The position numbers and the translations under genes are program-made. A stretch of DNA of 7,058 nt from Campylobacter sp. (lineage in GTDB: Bacteria; Campylobacterota; Campylobacteria; Campylobacterales; Campylobacteraceae): positions 1 to 7,058 of the forward strand of contig JAJQAF010000109.1 of assembly GCA_021203945.1 (NCBI GenBank), read 5' to 3'. The notes under the pieces are model-generated. The model was not told the origin of the DNA. It did no database searches and saw only the letters and a list, made by a program, of their open reading frames with translations. Each line of letters opens with the position of its first letter. The first letter of the stretch is position 1. Positions 1 through 6,569 of this stretch are shown one piece after another.

Positions 1-334
1 ACTTAGCTTCGTAAATAGCGATGAGATGAGAGAGATAAATTTTAAACACAGAAACATTGATAAAACGACTGATGTTCTTAGCTTTCCGCTTGTTATGCAG
101 CTTCACGCTCCGATCGGCTGTATCGTTATAAATTTAGACCTTGCGGAGCAAATAGCGAGCGAGCTTGGGCATTCAAACGATGAGGAAACCGCACTTCTTT
201 TTATCCACGGACTGCTTCACGTGCTTGGCTTTGATCACGAAAAAGATGGCGGAGAGATGAGAAAAAAAGAGTGCGAATTGATACAAAAATTTAACCTGCC
301 AAAAAGCCTGATAGTGCGAACGACGGACGATTAG
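1..334 (+). CDS. ybeY: Endoribonuclease YbeY, 3' part (5' end outside window)
   Basis: YbeY is a zinc-dependent endoribonuclease that acts in the cytoplasm in 16S rRNA 3'-end maturation and ribosome quality control. The reading frame is open from base 2, and the codons before the first in-window ATG (position 26) read LSFVNSDE, which continues the family pattern leading into the conserved TDVLSFP (bases 74-94). The gene therefore starts upstream of the window and ATG 26 is internal. The zinc signature HGxLHxxGxDH is complete at bases 206-238 ([11 protein letters not shown]), with all three histidines present. About 110 codons are visible of a family length near 135-160. It ends at TAG 332-334, only 2 bp from the stop of the convergent PBP2 gene. 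Identification is firm from the motif; the true start cannot be seen. Confidence 0.95.
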   Translation, partial: LSFVNSDEMREINFKHRNIDKTTDVLSFPLVMQLHAPIGCIVINLDLAEQIASELGHSNDEETALLFIHGLLHVLGFDHEKDGGEMRKKECELIQKFNLPKSLIVRTTDD

Positions 335-336
335 AG

Positions 337-2163
337 CTATTTTTTACCCTGCTTTTTCGCATCCGCCGCGATTGATTTTTCAAGGCTTATATAGCCCATA
401 TCTACGAGCTTATTGTAAATTTGAGATATTTTAGGACCCGCCGCGCTACCGCCGTGTCCTCCGTGTTCGATAACCATAGTAACGACGTATTGAGGATCTT
501 CATAAGGTCCGTAAGTAGTCATCCAAGCGTGAGAGCGTTGCAAATACGCCATATCTTCCTCTTTTATACGCTTTTTTTCGGTTTGAGATATGCCTACTAC
601 CTGAGCGGTACCCGTCTTTGCCGCAACTTTTACTACGCTACCGATAAAGTGCCTATTCGCCGTTCCTTTTGCATGATTTGCCACCTCATACATCGCATGC
701 CTGATAGCCGGCAATTGCGACTTTTCAAATTTATTAAAAGCATCGTCGGTAGGCGTAAAATCAATATCTACACCATCTATACTTTTTAAAAAATGCGGCG
801 TTATATTGAGCCCTGTAGCAAGCCCGGCGGTATATTTGGTAACTTGCATGGGCGTAACCAAAAAATTCCCCTGCCCTATTGAAGTAATAAGGGTTTCACC
901 CTGAAACCACGCTTTACCGTATTTTCGCATTTTCCATTCACGACTCGGCAAAGTTCCTACGAATTCATTCGGCAAATCGACATTCGTTTTTGCACCAAAA
1001 CCCATTCGCTCAAGTATCGGAACGATAGCATCTATGCCGATCTTTTGACTTCCTTTGTAAAAATAATCGTCGCAGCTCTCGCGAATAGCCGTATTCATAT
1101 TAACGCTTCCGTGTCCGTAAGAATTCCAACATCGAAATTTACGCCCTCCAAGCTCGTAAGATCCGGAGCAATAAAAAGTATCGTATTTGTTTATACCGTT
1201 GTCCAAAAAAGCAAGCGCCATACCCATTTTCACGACCGAACCGGGCGGATAAAGCCCGTTTACGAGTTTGTTTGTAAACGGATGATCGACGTCATTGACC
1301 AGCCTCTCCCATTCATTTTGAGTTATTCCCAACACAAAGGGATTTAGATCATACTCGGGAAAACTGCCTGCGGCTATAATAGCGCCGTCTTTTAGACTCA
1401 TAACCACTATGCTTCCGGCATCTTGTCCGAATACGTCGGCTACAAATTTTTGAAGTTCCAAGTCGATACTTAGTTTAATATTTTTACTTTGCGGAGCCGT
1501 AAAGCTCATCTGTTCAATCTCTTCGTTAAAAGCATTTACCTTGATACGTTTTGAGCCTTCTTGCCCTTGCAAAACCGAATTATAATAACGCTCCACTCCG
1601 CTTCTTCCCGTGTAATTAGTAAGCTTTGTCAAATAATCGTTTTGTATGTCCTTTTGATTTGCCCTACCGACATATCCGATAATGTGAGAGGCTAGGTCGT
1701 TGTATGGATAATGACGTTTTGACGCCGGTTGTATATGTAAATTTTCACGTAGCGACAGGGTCGCGAAATACGGTAAAAATTTATCGTAATCTATAAATTC
1801 CACTACGTTTATAAAATCCTGATTGTAAGGCGAATCGTTCTTAATATACTCTCGCTTTAGTTTTGTTACGTTTAAATCGCCGAATAGTCCGCCGATATAC
1901 TCAAGCTCGGAGTCTAAAATTTCTTTTTTAGCACTAAGATGCGGTTTTATCAAGATGGAAAAGCCAAGCCTGTTTATTGCCATCGGACGATCTTTGGCGT
2001 CAAATATAATACCTCGAACTGGCGGAATATATTGCATTTTGACGGCATTTTGTTCGGCTATCTCGTTGTAGTATTCATTTGAATTTACGCTTAGATGATA
2101 AATCCTGCTAAGCAATATTATCCAAAATAGCGCCACTATCGTAAAAATTATACGCATTCTCAT
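337..2163 (-). CDS. mrdA: Penicillin-binding protein 2 (elongation-specific transpeptidase)
   Basis: This is a 608-residue class B penicillin-binding protein, the DD-transpeptidase that cross-links peptidoglycan during side-wall elongation with RodA and the MreBCD system. It has one N-terminal membrane anchor (about residues 5-26), then the PBP dimerisation region (about 45-210, including GRSGVERYYN at 186-195). The periplasmic transpeptidase domain carries S309-V-V-K312 (nucleophile motif SxxK), S363-C-D365 (SxN/SxD motif) and K516-T-G518. The pattern TREWK-x-G-x-WFQG-x-x-IGQG of PBP2 is recognisable at 405-432, which separates it from the divisional PBP3/FtsI. The length is normal for PBP2. 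ATG at 2163-2161 overlaps the TGA of the upstream membrane-protein gene by 4 bp and has a Shine-Dalgarno AAGGA at 2177-2173, 9 nt away. It is the last gene of the minus-strand operon. The C-terminal tail is Lys/Ala-rich. C332 and C345 could form a periplasmic disulfide (inference). Confidence 0.96.
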   Translation of the reverse strand: MRMRIIFTIVALFWIILLSRIYHLSVNSNEYYNEIAEQNAVKMQYIPPVRGIIFDAKDRPMAINRLGFSILIKPHLSAKKEILDSELEYIGGLFGDLNVTKLKREYIKNDSPYNQDFINVVEFIDYDKFLPYFATLSLRENLHIQPASKRHYPYNDLASHIIGYVGRANQKDIQNDYLTKLTNYTGRSGVERYYNSVLQGQEGSKRIKVNAFNEEIEQMSFTAPQSKNIKLSIDLELQKFVADVFGQDAGSIVVMSLKDGAIIAAGSFPEYDLNPFVLGITQNEWERLVNDVDHPFTNKLVNGLYPPGSVVKMGMALAFLDNGINKYDTFYCSGSYELGGRKFRCWNSYGHGSVNMNTAIRESCDDYFYKGSQKIGIDAIVPILERMGFGAKTNVDLPNEFVGTLPSREWKMRKYGKAWFQGETLITSIGQGNFLVTPMQVTKYTAGLATGLNITPHFLKSIDGVDIDFTPTDDAFNKFEKSQLPAIRHAMYEVANHAKGTANRHFIGSVVKVAAKTGTAQVVGISQTEKKRIKEEDMAYLQRSHAWMTTYGPYEDPQYVVTMVIEHGGHGGSAAGPKISQIYNKLVDMGYISLEKSIAADAKKQGKK

Positions 2164-2648
2164 ACGACGCGATCCTTAAACAAAATTATAGCCAAGATCG
2201 TTTCTATGACGATATACACGATATATTCAACGCCGAATTTTAAAAAAGAGCCGTTTTGGACGTATGCGATTAGATTATTTGTCGAAAATGTAACGACGTA
2301 ACCGCTTACGACGAATACGGCAAGCAGACAATTTCGCCACTTCATAGTAACTAAAAGCCAATCCACTACGAAATTATAAAATATCAAAAACGCAATTAGT
2401 GTTGAAAATAGGTAAAAGCCGTGAATTTGCTCGGCAAAAATTAAAAATATGATCGCAAAATACCAATAAAAACCGAATTCCGTATATCGTTTCTGTTTTT
2501 TAGTATATTCTAAAATCATATAGGTAAAAAATACTCCGATTAGAGGCGGTAAAAAGCCGAACTGAGTCGTAGCTATCTCATAGGCAACTAAAAAAACGAT
2601 GCCGACGAGCTCTTTTATATATTGTAGATTAGAGCTATTTCGTTGCAT
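2160..2648 (-). CDS. Small polytopic inner-membrane protein, candidate divergent MreD
   Basis: I do not recognise a named family with certainty. From the ATG at 2648 the protein has 162 residues and is almost wholly hydrophobic, with five or six predicted membrane spans (about residues 13-28, 31-48, 58-72, 77-100, 107-123, 140-158), a Lys-rich loop (KKQKR, about 50-54) and a charged C-terminal end (KDRVV). It overlaps mrdA by 4 bp. A short 5-6-TM protein directly before PBP2 is where mreD sits in many bacteria, and E. coli MreD has about the same length. C. jejuni has an uncharacterised membrane protein (Cj0651, as I recall) in the same place. MreD identity is therefore an inference from position, size and topology, not from a motif. 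The start is uncertain: TTG 2684, ATG 2666 and ATG 2648 are all in frame and none has a clear ribosome binding site. I chose 2648 because it gives the shortest overlap with argA. Confidence 0.75.
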   Translation of the reverse strand: MQRNSSNLQYIKELVGIVFLVAYEIATTQFGFLPPLIGVFFTYMILEYTKKQKRYTEFGFYWYFAIIFLIFAEQIHGFYLFSTLIAFLIFYNFVVDWLLVTMKWRNCLLAVFVVSGYVVTFSTNNLIAYVQNGSFLKFGVEYIVYIVIETILAIILFKDRVV

Positions 2649-3073
2649 ATCGGAAAATGTTTGCATTTTATACAATCGGCCCAAATTTTCTGGGTCGGAA
2701 GCTCGCTTTTAGGAATTTCGCTAAAGCCGAGCTTTTCAAAGAAATTGCGTTGATAAGTAAGCGTAAAAACTTTTGAAATTTCATAAAATTTAGCTTCTTC
2801 AAGCAATCTTTCAACCATCATAGAGCCTATGCCGCAACCACGCATAGTTTCATCTACGACGAGACTTCTGATCTCCGCAAGATATACCGCATGTATGTGA
2901 AGTGCGCAAAAACCGACTATCTTACCGTCTTTGCAGGCTACTACGTAAGAGCGAATATTCGTGCTTATTTCATCGTCGCTTCTAGGCAAGATAATACCGT
3001 TTGCGACCTCGGGGGCAACCAAAGCTTGCATATTTACTATGTCTGCCGGCTTTGGCTTTCTTAGCTCTATCAT
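2615..3073 (-). CDS. argA: Short-form amino-acid N-acetyltransferase (N-acetylglutamate synthase, ArgA type)
   Basis: This 152-residue GNAT-fold enzyme is predicted to transfer acetyl from acetyl-CoA to L-glutamate, the first step of arginine biosynthesis, in the cytoplasm. It resembles the single-domain 'ArgA-type' acetyltransferases of many bacteria that lack the N-terminal amino-acid-kinase domain of E. coli ArgA. Supporting features are LPRS (29-32), ALHI plus AEIRSLVV (57-60, 66-73), the acetyl-CoA loop R78-G-C-G-I-G83, LTYQRNFFEKLGF (105-117) and the family C-terminal signature KIWADCIKC...C (129-143). ATG 3073 overlaps the TGA of engB by 4 bp and has AGGA at 3082-3079, 5 nt upstream. 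No other arg gene is in view, so the pathway role rests on family resemblance. A general GNAT acetyltransferase with another substrate is the alternative, but the C-terminal Cys signature makes ArgA clearly preferable. Confidence 0.87.
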   Translation of the reverse strand: MIELRKPKPADIVNMQALVAPEVANGIILPRSDDEISTNIRSYVVACKDGKIVGFCALHIHAVYLAEIRSLVVDETMRGCGIGSMMVERLLEEAKFYEISKVFTLTYQRNFFEKLGFSEIPKSELPTQKIWADCIKCKHFPICNEIALIYNI

Positions 3074-3687
3074 ACGCGTCCTAGCGCTTGATTTACGATT
3101 AGCTCGCGCGCTTTATCTAAGCCGCTTTTATTTAGAGTAGAAACTAAAATTCCTTGCGGATCAAAGTTTAAAACTGCGCTTTTTAGGCTTTGATTTAGTT
3201 TATCCGCCTTTGTATATATGTTTAAAATTTTTTGATCCGCACGCAAAAATCCGTTTAGATAGTTATTTACGTTTATGTCTATATCAAGCTCAAAGTGTCT
3301 GGCATCAATAAGATGAACGAAAAGCTTTATGTTTGACCTAAATTTTAAAAACTCATCGAGATTGCGCTTCCATTCATCGTGCTTTGACTTTGCAACCTTA
3401 GCGTAACCAAAGCCGGGAAGATCCACGAATACGATTTTAAATTTATTTTTAGTATTTGTTTGGGTGTCGTCTTCGTCGAATTCAACTTCAAAAAAATTTA
3501 TAAGCTGCGTTTTACCTGGTGTCGATGAGCTTTTGGCGAGTGATTTTTGATTCACCAAAGCGTTTATAAGACTACTTTTGCCTACATTTGAACGCCCCAA
3601 AAATACGATCTCGCTAACGGCAAACTCGGGAGCCTCTTTTATACTGGGGCTTGAAGTTATAAATTTAGCGTTTATTGCGCGTATCAC
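3070..3687 (-). CDS. engB: Ribosome biogenesis GTPase EngB (YsxC/YihA)
   Basis: EngB is a small essential GTPase of the TrmE-Era-EngA-EngB-Septin branch that helps assemble the 50S ribosomal subunit. The 205 residues carry all the G motifs in order: G1 GRSNVGKS (31-38), the G2 region SSTPGKTQ (54-61), G3 D89-L-P-G92 followed by FGYAK, typical of EngB, G4 T159-K-A-D162, and G5 V-S-T-L (182-185). The length is standard. The start codon is GTG at 3687-3685, overlapping the TGA of lptA by 4 bp (GTGA), with a good ribosome binding site GAGGA at 3701-3697. It is transcribed with the LPS-export genes upstream and argA downstream. Its product has no direct link with envelope synthesis, so the linkage probably reflects growth-rate coupling (inference). 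Confidence 0.96.
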   Translation of the reverse strand: MIRAINAKFITSSPSIKEAPEFAVSEIVFLGRSNVGKSSLINALVNQKSLAKSSSTPGKTQLINFFEVEFDEDDTQTNTKNKFKIVFVDLPGFGYAKVAKSKHDEWKRNLDEFLKFRSNIKLFVHLIDARHFELDIDINVNNYLNGFLRADQKILNIYTKADKLNQSLKSAVLNFDPQGILVSTLNKSGLDKARELIVNQALGRV

Positions 3688-4169
3688 TTGGCTTTATCCT
3701 CGATTTGAAAGATAAATTTTACAGGTTTTTTATCGTCGCTATTTACGTTATACGTGCCGTTACTTTGATTAATGACTATTTTTTCGCCATATACGTTTTT
3801 ATCGCTCTCCACCTCGTGTAAGTGACCGTTACCCGTAACCGTGTATGTCTGTTTTGCCGGTTCATACGTTAGCGTATCGCCTTTGCCGTCGTAATGTTTA
3901 TCTTTCATGGCTATTTTAGCTCTTGCGTTTCCGGTAGCGACGTATTTTACGGGCTGGCGTTTGGCATCGAAATGCACGACTACTTTATTTGCCAAAAGCT
4001 CGTCATAAGCGCCTTTTTTTACATGAACGTTACCGTTAAATTCGCTGATTTGCTTATTTTCATCCGCAAAAAAGTCGTTTGAAGTTATTTCGACCTGCTC
4101 GGCGTAAAGCGCCATAAAATTTAAAGAAGCAAATAGCAAAAAAACTATCGCTCGTCTTGTTCTATCCAT
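3684..4169 (-). CDS. lptA: Periplasmic LPS transport protein LptA (OstA-like)
   Basis: LptA forms the periplasmic bridge that carries lipopolysaccharide (lipooligosaccharide in many campylobacters) from the inner-membrane LptBFGC complex to LptD/E in the outer membrane. The 161-residue product has a cleavable signal peptide: a basic start (DRTRR), a hydrophobic core at about 8-20 and a likely signal peptidase I site after ALYA (A23/E24). The mature part (24-135) is a single OstA/LptA beta-jellyroll domain with the family opening VEITSNDFFADE and the repeated pattern 'G-N-V/A ...' (FNGNVHV, ATGNARA, VTGNGHL). ATG 4169-4167 lies 25 bp inside the end of lptC and is preceded by AAAGGG at 4183-4178, 8 nt away, which supports this start. 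It directly follows lptC, as in most Gram-negatives. LptB is not in the window. Confidence 0.92.
   Translation of the reverse strand: MDRTRRAIVFLLFASLNFMALYAEQVEITSNDFFADENKQISEFNGNVHVKKGAYDELLANKVVVHFDAKRQPVKYVATGNARAKIAMKDKHYDGKGDTLTYEPAKQTYTVTGNGHLHEVESDKNVYGEKIVINQSNGTYNVNSDDKKPVKFIFQIEDKAK
3697..3701 (-). promoter_or_regulatory. Shine-Dalgarno site fixing the GTG start of engB
   Basis: GAGGA on the minus strand, 9 nt before GTG 3687, within the last codons of lptA. It supports the GTG start at the GTGA stop-start overlap. Confidence 0.7.
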
Positions 4170-4669
4170 GCTTTTAACCCTTTTATTCGTGTCTGTTTCC
4201 TGACTAAATCGTATGTTCCGCTCTCGCCTGTAGCCTTATCCGTATTTTTCGTCATAACAAAATCGCTATCCGACCGTGCGATTTTCGTTTTAGTATTATA
4301 TATTACCTCTTCTGAAAAGAACTTCAAGCTATTGTTATTGTCGTATCTTGCGTTGCCTACGAATTTTACGTTATCTCCCCGCAATATTACTTTATCGGAG
4401 CTAATATCGTGTTTTAGATTGCCTCTTAAAATTTGAGCTTTAAATTTTAAAAATTCATCCTTATCGCTATATCTATTTACCTCATCGGCTTCATATATAG
4501 CGCTTATCGCGCTTGCGTTCATCTCATAGTCAAGCACGTCGTTTGCCTGCATACTAGATACGTTTAGATCTTGTTTGAATTGCTCTGCGAAATACGGATC
4601 TTGAAGTGCAAGAAATATCATCACGACACTAAAGATCGCAACGACAAAATAGAAAATTTTTATAACCAA
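4145..4669 (-). CDS. lptC: LPS export ABC transporter periplasmic protein LptC
   Basis: LptC is the bitopic inner-membrane partner of LptBFG that receives LPS and hands it to LptA. The 174-residue product has one N-terminal membrane span (about 4-22) and a periplasmic LptC/OstA-like beta domain (about 50-170; for example ILRGDNVKFVGNARYD at 95-110 and a following strand-rich part with SEEVIYNTKT). No cleavable signal is seen, as expected. The start is TTG at 4669-4667. An in-frame TAA sits at 4675-4673, and the next ATG (4621) would remove most of the membrane anchor, so TTG is the only sensible start despite a weak ribosome binding site. It overlaps kdsC by 10 bp and lptA by 25 bp, suggesting translational coupling. 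Sequence conservation of LptC is low, so part of the call rests on its place between kdsC and lptA. Confidence 0.88.
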   Translation of the reverse strand: MVIKIFYFVVAIFSVVMIFLALQDPYFAEQFKQDLNVSSMQANDVLDYEMNASAISAIYEADEVNRYSDKDEFLKFKAQILRGNLKHDISSDKVILRGDNVKFVGNARYDNNNSLKFFSEEVIYNTKTKIARSDSDFVMTKNTDKATGESGTYDLVRKQTRIKGLKAWIEQDER

Positions 4670-5148
4670 CGTTTAGACCATTCGTCAAATAGATCTTGCT
4701 TTCGAATGATAGTTTCAATCATCTCTCGCACGGCGCCGCAACCGCCTTTATGTTTTAGTTTTGTTTTAACCTTAAGCTGCTTGATAGCGTCTTTGGGCTT
4801 AAAACTCCAAGCAACCGCGTTTAAAATTTTAAAATCGTTATAATCGTCGCCTATCGCAGCGGCGTTCTCAAAGCTAAGCCCTTCGAATTTTAAAATTTCT
4901 TTAGCTATTTCTAGTTTGTCGCCCACGCCTTGATAAACGTGATTTATCTTTAAATCCTCGGCGCGGCGCTCTACTATATGGGATTTTCTGCCCGTTATAA
5001 TAGCAATCTTTTTACCGAGCTTCAACCAACTTTCGATAGCGTATCCGTCCTTGACGTCAAAAAATTTCAGCTCCTCGCCGTTTGCATTATACACGATTTT
5101 ACCGTCGGTCAAACATCCGTCGACATCCAAAAATATAATCTCTATCAT
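4660..5148 (-). CDS. kdsC: KdsC-type HAD phosphatase (Kdo 8-phosphate phosphatase)
   Basis: This is predicted to hydrolyse 3-deoxy-D-manno-octulosonate 8-phosphate to Kdo, the inner-core sugar of LPS/LOS, in the cytoplasm. The 162-residue protein is a capless (C0) HAD enzyme with all motifs: D8-V-D10-G (nucleophile and acid/base Asp), T52 in IITGR (49-54), K78 in GVGDKLEIA (74-82), and GDDYND (100-105) with metal-binding aspartates. The KdsC-specific C-terminal GGCGAVREM (135-143) follows, which inserts into the neighbouring active site in the family tetramer. ATG 5148 overlaps hisB's TGA by 4 bp and has GAAGGG at 5160-5155. It is somewhat shorter than E. coli KdsC (188 residues), as usual for minimal forms. 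Being beside lptC-lptA fits the LPS role. A related sugar-phosphate phosphatase is possible but less likely. Confidence 0.92.
   Translation of the reverse strand: MIEIIFLDVDGCLTDGKIVYNANGEELKFFDVKDGYAIESWLKLGKKIAIITGRKSHIVERRAEDLKINHVYQGVGDKLEIAKEILKFEGLSFENAAAIGDDYNDFKILNAVAWSFKPKDAIKQLKVKTKLKHKGGCGAVREMIETIIRKQDLFDEWSKRWL
4820..4898. repeat. Local cluster of the 10-base word RAATTTTAAA (four overlapping copies on both strands)
   Basis: Within kdsC, the word AAATTTTAAA or its reverse complement occurs at 4820-4829, 4824-4833 and 4889-4898, with the one-base variant GAATTTTAAA at 4885-4894. Each pair forms a near-palindrome (TTTAAAATTTTAAA). In the KdsC frame they encode the FKIL and EILKF stretches. 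Nine further copies are spread over the rest of the window (see findings). This is a dispersed word rather than a tandem repeat, and its function is unknown. Confidence 0.55.
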
Positions 5149-5729
5149 AAAACACCCTTCGTGCTAGGCGTAGCTATTCGAGCATTTTTAGCAAGTGCGC
5201 GTCTAAGAGCTACAGCAAACGATTTAAACGCCGCTTCAATTATATGGTGATTGTTTTTACCGCGAATTTTACAAATATGTAGCGTTATGTTTGCGTTCAT
5301 TGCTACGGCTCTAAAAAATTCTTCCGCAAGTTCAATATCAAAATCCCCTATTTTGCCGTTTGCGTCAAAATTTTCATATACCAAAAAAGCACGATTGCTA
5401 AGATCAAGAGCGCAAGAAACGGCGGCTTCGTCCATTACGACAACGCTATCGCCGAAACGCTCCATACCGCTTACAGGATAAATTCCCTCTTTCAAAAGAG
5501 AGCCTATAACTATGCCTACGTCCTCTACGCTATGATGAAAATCCACATGCGTATCGCCTTTGCACGAAATTTTTACATTGAGTAAAGAATGCTTACCGAA
5601 AGCCTCAAGCATATGATCTAAAAAACCTATGCCGGTGCTTATCTCGCATTTTCCCGAACCGTAAATTTCAAGCTCGGCTTTTATATCGGTCTCTTTTGTT
5701 TTTCTCTCTTTTTTTAAAATTTTATCCAT
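5145..5729 (-). CDS. hisB: Imidazoleglycerol-phosphate dehydratase HisB (monofunctional)
   Basis: HisB removes water from imidazole-glycerol phosphate to give imidazole-acetol phosphate in histidine biosynthesis, in the cytoplasm, as a manganese-dependent 24-mer. At 194 residues it is the dehydratase domain alone, without the N-terminal histidinol-phosphatase domain found in E. coli HisB. Metal-binding signatures are complete: GFLDHMLE (35-42), D63-x-HHSVED (63-70), and the second-half repeat GKNNHHIIEAAFK (157-169). The C-terminal STKGVL is the standard family ending. ATG 5729 is preceded by AAGAGG at 5745-5740, 10 nt away, and lies 3 bp after the rlpA stop, the only non-overlapping junction of the operon. 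No other his gene is visible. Its placement between rlpA and kdsC, rather than with hisA/hisF/hisH, is unusual (see findings). Confidence 0.97.
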   Translation of the reverse strand: MDKILKKERKTKETDIKAELEIYGSGKCEISTGIGFLDHMLEAFGKHSLLNVKISCKGDTHVDFHHSVEDVGIVIGSLLKEGIYPVSGMERFGDSVVVMDEAAVSCALDLSNRAFLVYENFDANGKIGDFDIELAEEFFRAVAMNANITLHICKIRGKNNHHIIEAAFKSFAVALRRALAKNARIATPSTKGVL

Positions 5730-5732
5730 TAT

Positions 5733-6569
5733 CTATTGACCTCTTACTATAAATGCACCTTGGAATTTTCCGCTTCTAGCGTAATCGCGCGCTTCATCTT
5801 CGCTCCTAAAACCGTTTAAGAATACTCGGTAAATAATTTCGCCGTCTATCGTAAAGGTCTTGACGACCGAGCTATAACCGTCTATGCTTTGATGCTCTTT
5901 TTGGTATCTATTTGCGCCGTCTTTATTTTTAAAAGCGCCGATTTGCACCATAAATTCGCCGCCGACTATACTTTGCTCCGATGAAATTATTATGCCTTCG
6001 GATTGAGTTTTAGGCGTGATTTTACCGATGAAATCGCCTGCATTAGCGGAAGCTATCGTTTCCGTTCGAGCGTTAAATCCGATAACCTCCATATTTACTG
6101 GAGCGGTTCCGGAAGCTATAATATCAAGTTTCATTGCCGCGGCTTTTGAAAGATCCAGCACGCGATTTGCAACAAACGGACCGCGATCGTTTACACGCAC
6201 TATAACGCTTTTTTGATTTTTTAAATTCGTAACCTTTAGCACGGTATTCATCGGTAACGTCTTGTGTGCGGCGGTCATATTATACATATTATAAACTTCG
6301 CCGTTTGAAGTCTTTTTGCCATGAAAATCAGGTCCGTACCAGCTGGCTATCCCGCTAGCTTTATCTCCGACGCTAACGACGGTCGGATAATATGTCTTCC
6401 CATTGACCGTATATGGACGCATGGTCGCTTTTTGCATCGCCGGAGTATTTATAACCTTGGCGTTTGTCGGACCGTTAGGAGTAAATGGCGCTCCGTTCCA
6501 AGAGCAACCCGCTAAAAACAATGCGCAAGCATAACTTAAATAAAATTTAAAATTTTTAAGGTATGACAA
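5733..6569 (-). CDS. rlpA: RlpA-family septal-ring lipoprotein / lytic transglycosylase with SPOR domain
   Basis: RlpA is an outer-membrane lipoprotein that, in characterised species, cleaves glycan strands lacking stem peptides at the division site. The 278-residue product has a lipoprotein signal with lipobox L-A-G-C (19-22; C22 lipidated) and a low-complexity linker rich in Pro, Asn and Thr. A double-psi beta-barrel domain follows at about 72-163 (GIASWYGPDFHGKKTSNGE, AAHKTLPMNT, VNDRGPF) containing the family's key H102 and D128. A C-terminal SPOR domain (about 204-277, FMVQIGAF...YRVFLNGF) binds denuded septal peptidoglycan. The start is TTG at 6569-6567, with GGGGA at 6579-6575 only 5 nt upstream; an in-frame TAA lies just above at 6587-6585 and the next Met (residue 46) is beyond the lipobox. 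It overlaps mltD by 14 bp. Confidence 0.94.
   Translation of the reverse strand: MSYLKNFKFYLSYACALFLAGCSWNGAPFTPNGPTNAKVINTPAMQKATMRPYTVNGKTYYPTVVSVGDKASGIASWYGPDFHGKKTSNGEVYNMYNMTAAHKTLPMNTVLKVTNLKNQKSVIVRVNDRGPFVANRVLDLSKAAAMKLDIIASGTAPVNMEVIGFNARTETIASANAGDFIGKITPKTQSEGIIISSEQSIVGGEFMVQIGAFKNKDGANRYQKEHQSIDGYSSVVKTFTIDGEIIYRVFLNGFRSEDEARDYARSGKFQGAFIVRGQ

Noticed and set aside
300..390. AAGCC (303-307) and GGCTT (383-387) as stem of a bidirectional terminator
   Set aside because: The arms are only 5 bp and about 75 nt apart with no further pairing, too weak for a terminator.
421..789. Plus-strand ORF of 122 codons opposite mrdA
   Set aside because: It lies wholly antisense to the transpeptidase domain of PBP2, has no recognisable domain, and its Arg/Ile/Tyr-rich composition is that of a shadow frame.
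1045..1347. Plus-strand ORF of 100 codons opposite mrdA
   Set aside because: Antisense to conserved PBP2 motifs, with no family resemblance and no ribosome binding context.
2615..3073. Calling the GNAT protein RimI or a generic acetyltransferase
   Set aside because: The LPRS, AEIRSL and KIWADCIKC signatures match the short ArgA type rather than RimI.
4011..4022. T7 homopolymer in lptA (and similar T7 runs near 582 and 5709) as phase-variation tracts
   Set aside because: The runs are only 7 bases of A/T. Campylobacter contingency tracts are typically poly-G/C of 8 or more, and all affected reading frames are intact.
4571..5481. Plus-strand ORFs opposite lptC, kdsC and hisB (about 76-90 codons)
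   Set aside because: Each is antisense to a confidently identified conserved gene; nothing beyond an open frame supports them.
6016..6515. Plus-strand ORFs opposite rlpA
   Set aside because: Antisense shadows of the RlpA barrel domain and N-terminal region, without motifs.
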